A stretch of DNA of 64,000 bases from Lachnospiraceae bacterium (GTDB taxonomy: Bacteria; Bacillota_A; Clostridia; Lachnospirales; Lachnospiraceae), in assembly GCA_021770615.1 (NCBI GenBank), contig JAETQR010000010.1:1-64000 (forward strand), written 5' to 3'. The position numbers and the translations under genes are program-made. Below are positions 62,201-64,000 of this stretch, in pieces. Numbering within the stretch: the first letter of the stretch is position 1; every line of letters begins with the position of its first letter. The notes beneath the pieces were generated by a model, which ran no database searches, was not told where the DNA came from, and worked only from the letters and a program-made list of their open reading frames with translations.

Positions 62201-62735
62201 AAAGGCGAAGAAAAACAGCATCACCGTCAAGTGGGGCAAAGTCAAAGGAGCAGATGGTTACCAGATCTATGTGGCAAAGTGTGGGAAAAAGAATAAATAC
62301 AAGCTGGTAAAGACCGTCAAAAAAGCAGGAACGACCAGCTTCACATATAAAAAGCTGAAAAAGGGAACCGGATACCGGTTCATCGTCAGAGTCTACAAGA
62401 ACGTTGACGGAAAGAATTATACGGTTGCCGCATCCAGGACTGTCCATGAAGTGACGTTAGGCGGAAAGAGAACCAACCCGAAATCCGTAAAAGTAAACAA
62501 AAGAACTGCGAAGATCAGGAAGGGGAAGAAATTCAAGATCAAATCGAAGATTGTGAAGGCAAGCTCCGGGAAGAAACTTTCGAACCACAGAAAGCTCTCA
62601 TATGAGAGTACGAACAAGCAGATCGCAACTGTCAGCAAGAAGGGTGTGATCAGGGGGAAGAAAGCAGGGAAGTGCTATGTTTACGTCTATGCGGAGAACG
62701 GGATCTTTAAGAAGGTCAAGGTGACTGTAAAATAG
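59217..62735 (+). CDS. Large secreted repeat protein with DUF6273-like, GLUG-type, FN3 and Big2 domains
   Basis: This 1172-residue protein starts at TTG 59217 with GGAGG ten bases before. A signal peptide (cleavage near AWA-AEA, about residue 34) leads to a DUF6273-like domain (about 60-290, TLFAGRPLAVFDQG). Two 58-residue repeats (from about 509) follow, each with GGKVTSDKDGNITVPAGGTV. GLUG-type motifs come next (about 720-830, NVGGIAGTNTDTGIIKNCTL), then a TPGEATPSPAPGG linker. A final FN3 and Big2 pair is very rich in Lys. No LPxTG is seen. It is probably an adhesin or matrix protein; repeat number may vary. Confidence 0.83.
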   Translation: MKQKNLKRKAGSLLLAAAMIITSLPVFSTRVWAAEANQFNAGPSEVPHNFATKEQLKTFNTDDTDGSTASATIYFGKDVTFWWIAGSQSADSVTLFAGRPLAVFDQGIWQMLYKFDGNYTLDGDLPITKDYDSQWDCTYSDSTPTEVNVDHYGGSTLRTILKDRYSSGFSTVEKEMIKDTTIYTLDTKNQSVYTTTDKLYLPYGNDMGDTYITVGGNRSDSDELNNGLRIDKDYWDEWDDGPFWLCTPGDGGNYVQVASKSSGVDTLDVGSERVLKPALELDLSSVLFASGAQATVSDDVWTGAGLTDRNAMTLRLDGDGEKIGTVSYDAATGQITAKKDAEAEGKVALVVQGNNSGDVESGDWYYSVCVGETTVVTTDQIKAACNIFGEIDLAKCRIWLETTIRREDSAEKYAKMAEAKDSDTTDTLEPGKTVVCADATISNGSDGMVTIDKGSDGTVDITVKLPQAGSIEVSADGKITVPAGGKVQATGGKEITLSDGGTVDTDGTVEAERITVGDTTVTAPEGGKVTSDKDGNITVPAGGTVQTGDGEAVTLPNGGAVDKDGTVEAERITVGDTTVTASEGGKVTSDKDGNITVPAGGTVQTGDGEAVTLPNGGTVDQAGNITEPSFEGKGTVENPYQIKTEEDLKKLAELVNSGKDPKKAYYKIEAEEGITITEESSPWTPIGTAEHPFTGTFDGNGNTIKGLEISGGEPKDDQGLFGVNAGTIENLIIEGSVTGKDNVGGIAGTNTDTGIIKNCTLNVSVTGQNGVGGIAGQNNGTVTGCTNKGSVTGSGTGVGGIVGTNGENGKVKDNVNNGNVVGDNTGSNSSTIGAVIGKNDNTNVAGDITGNYYQKTDGINKDLTGIGGTEQDPAGITSGSSPTPGEATPSPAPGGNTPSPAPGGNTSNQTPGGSNLGPTPGSAMSGLTPEQQEKVNQIAKELNVPVETAKKLLEMAQELGIETDTLLLTDQDIVNQTSEGDVKGSNFSKIQAKAAKAKKNSITVKWGKVKGADGYQIYVAKCGKKNKYKLVKTVKKAGTTSFTYKKLKKGTGYRFIVRVYKNVDGKNYTVAASRTVHEVTLGGKRTNPKSVKVNKRTAKIRKGKKFKIKSKIVKASSGKKLSNHRKLSYESTNKQIATVSKKGVIRGKKAGKCYVYVYAENGIFKKVKVTVK
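60741..61088 (+). repeat. 174-bp tandem repeat (two copies) in the large secreted protein
   Basis: Copy one is at 60741-60914 and copy two at 60915-61088, each beginning GTAGAGGCAGAAAGGATCAC. They differ at only a handful of positions until the second copy's last 25 bases. The unit encodes 58 residues, so copy number can change in frame. Confidence 0.93.
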
Positions 62736-62761
62736 GATTAAAAATATCAAAGAGATAACCC

Positions 62762-62802
62762 AAAACGAGGACAGGTATGTAACAGGACCTGTCCTCGTTT
62801 TA
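62762..62802 (+). terminator. Rho-independent terminator
   Basis: AAAACGAGGACAGGT (62762-62776) pairs with ACCTGTCCTCGTTTT (62787-62801), a 15-bp perfect stem ending in T residues, 27 bases after the stop of the large secreted protein. The A and T ends could make it act in both directions. Confidence 0.92.
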
Positions 62803-62824
62803 TAGTGCTAAATCGCTTAGTTCT

Positions 62825-63019
62825 ATGGAGTTCAAAAGAAAGAAATTGACCGATATGCTCCTGGATGATAAAATTACAAAAGAGACATATATTGTATGGG
62901 ATATCAGTGAGGGTGGCACCATTGATTCGTACAAGCTGACCTTTGTGTTGAAGGGGATGGAGACGGTTTGTTTATTATTTAAGCCTAACGTAGGTCAACA
63001 TATTGAGGTGAAATGGTAA
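62825..63019 (+). CDS. 64-residue protein upstream of rhuM
   Basis: I do not recognise this small protein. It has a basic N-terminus (MEFKRKKLTDMLL) and strand-rich C-terminal half (KLTFVLKGMETVCLLF). The ATG lacks a clear ribosome site, so the start may be elsewhere or the frame could be a remnant. It ends 12 bases before the RhuM start and overlaps its ribosome site, which suggests the two are co-transcribed. Confidence 0.45.
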   Translation: MEFKRKKLTDMLLDDKITKETYIVWDISEGGTIDSYKLTFVLKGMETVCLLFKPNVGQHIEVKW

Positions 63020-63031
63020 AAGGAGGACTGC

Positions 63032-64000
63032 ATGGTGGAGGATACAAGAGATAAGTCCAATATTATAGGGAGCGAAATTATCATATATCAAACAGAAGAT
63101 GGACAGACGAAAATAGACGTTAAATTTGAGGACGAGACCGTTTGGCTTACGCAGGCACAATTATGTGAACTTTATCAGACCAGTAAATCTAATATCAGTG
63201 AGCATATCAAGCATATTTTTGAAGAGGAGGAATTGGATGAGGAATCAGTTGTTCGGAAATTCCGAACAACTGCAGCTGATGGGAAAAACTATAATACGAT
63301 CCATTATAATCTTGATATGATTATTTCTCTTGGATATAGAGTAAAATCTAAAATTGCCACAAAATTCCGCCGGTGGGCTACTGAACGATTAAAAGAGTAC
63401 ATGATAAAAGGGTTTACGATGGATGATGAGCGGCTGAAAAATCTGGGTGGCGGTAATTACTGGAAGGAGTTATTAGACCGTATTCGGGATATTCGCTCAT
63501 CTGAAAAAGTTATGTATCGACAGGTACTTGACCTTTATGCAACAAGTGTTGATTATGATCCCAAGAGTAGTGAATCCATTGCGTTTTTTAAAATGGTACA
63601 AAATAAGTTACATTATGCAGCGCATGGACATACAGCAGCAGAAGTTATATATGAGCGTGCGGATGCCAGTCAGCCTTTTATGGGATTAAAAAGTTTTTCC
63701 GGTGATTTTCCTGTATCGAAAGATATAAGTATTGCAAAGAATTACCTTAATGATGAGGAATTGAGAATTCTAAATAATATTGTATCAGGTTATTTTGATT
63801 TTGCAGAAATTCAGGCAATGCGTCATAATCCTATGTATATGGCAGATTATGTGGAGCATCTCGATAATGTTTTAAAAACTACAGGTGAAAAAGTGTTGCA
63901 AGGAGCGGGAACGGTTAGTCATGCACAGGCAATCGAAAAAGCAGAAGAAGAATATAAGAAATATCAGGCGCAGAACTTATCACCGGTTGAAGAGGAATAC
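63032..64000 (+). CDS. rhuM: RhuM family protein (partial, runs off the window)
   Basis: The frame from ATG 63032, with AAAAGGAGG before it, stays open to the window end (323 codons, no stop). It matches the RhuM family: VWLTQAQLCELYQTSKSNIS is a helix-turn-helix-like start, then HYNLDMIISLGYRVKSKIAT, FRRWATERLKEYMIKGF and SSEKVMYRQVLDLYATS. RhuM was first noted in a Salmonella pathogenicity island. The family is common in bacterial accessory regions and its role is unknown; a DNA-binding or toxin-antitoxin role has been proposed. The C-terminal end is beyond the window. Confidence 0.9.
   Translation, partial: MVEDTRDKSNIIGSEIIIYQTEDGQTKIDVKFEDETVWLTQAQLCELYQTSKSNISEHIKHIFEEEELDEESVVRKFRTTAADGKNYNTIHYNLDMIISLGYRVKSKIATKFRRWATERLKEYMIKGFTMDDERLKNLGGGNYWKELLDRIRDIRSSEKVMYRQVLDLYATSVDYDPKSSESIAFFKMVQNKLHYAAHGHTAAEVIYERADASQPFMGLKSFSGDFPVSKDISIAKNYLNDEELRILNNIVSGYFDFAEIQAMRHNPMYMADYVEHLDNVLKTTGEKVLQGAGTVSHAQAIEKAEEEYKKYQAQNLSPVEEEY

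Noticed and set aside
1..64000. tRNA or rRNA genes
   Set aside because: I saw no convincing cloverleaf ends or rRNA sequence on reading; no search tool was used.

Overview
This 64 kb window looks like a chromosomal piece of a Gram-positive gut anaerobe of the Lachnospiraceae (Clostridia). The grounds are gene content and style: AGGAGG ribosome sites with several TTG starts, lysine-rich secreted proteins built from FN3, Big2 and BspA-type leucine-rich repeats, a monomeric [FeFe] hydrogenase, mutS2, the DUF2201/MoxR pair, and a mid-GC core broken by AT-rich islands. I see no rRNA, tRNA or CRISPR array.

Layout. 0-2.6 kb: a small unknown protein and an AlbA_2-type regulator. 2.8-6.0 kb (minus): a three-gene ABC exporter operon. 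6.1-7.1 kb: a VbhA-like antitoxin with a Fic toxin cut off before its catalytic motif, abutting a truncated leucine-rich-repeat gene on the other strand, followed by a long inverted repeat (7.26-7.43 kb). 7.5-13.5 kb: a zinc-ribbon membrane protein, a leucine-rich-repeat protein, a DUF2201/VWA protein and a MoxR AAA ATPase. 13.5-18 kb: a Big2 protein, an OmpR/HisKA two-component pair and a group-B-like [FeFe] hydrogenase. 18-30 kb: an O-antigen-ligase-like membrane protein, a B12-binding radical SAM protein, a TPR protein, VanW, an AIR-synthase-like protein, an Lrp regulator, an aminotransferase, CheX, TrmL and a chemoreceptor. 30-34.6 kb (minus): mutS2, response regulator and histidine kinase in one operon. 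Two matched hairpins with the same 25-nt core but unrelated arms lie between the chemoreceptor and this operon. 34.8-45 kb: secreted FN3 proteins, a YhaM-like exonuclease, a ZmpB-like zinc metallopeptidase, two paralogous lipoproteins and rlmD.

45-54.5 kb is an AT-rich accessory island: a GNAT protein, a Gabija-like GajA/GajB pair, a PD-(D/E)XK protein, a zinc-ribbon/TIR protein with the C-terminal half of a SIR2-like protein behind it, and an AbiF-type HEPN protein preceded by its own promoter, structured RNA and terminator. Its right part is decayed: a frameshifted Fic remnant, an intact RelB antitoxin with a dead YoeB toxin, and a transposase tail.

54.5-59 kb holds a 7TM-type histidine kinase and its likely response regulator, separated by a surface protein on the opposite strand. 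59.2-62.7 kb is a large repeat-rich secreted protein. The window ends inside a RhuM-family gene.

Most likely working units are the ABC exporter, the MoxR/DUF2201 pair, the two-component systems, GajAB and the AbiF RNA-protein module. The least explained signals are the paired core-and-arm hairpins at 30.1-30.4 kb, the 170-nt foldback at 7.3 kb, and the TIR protein with its zinc-ribbon head next to a SIR2-like half-gene.
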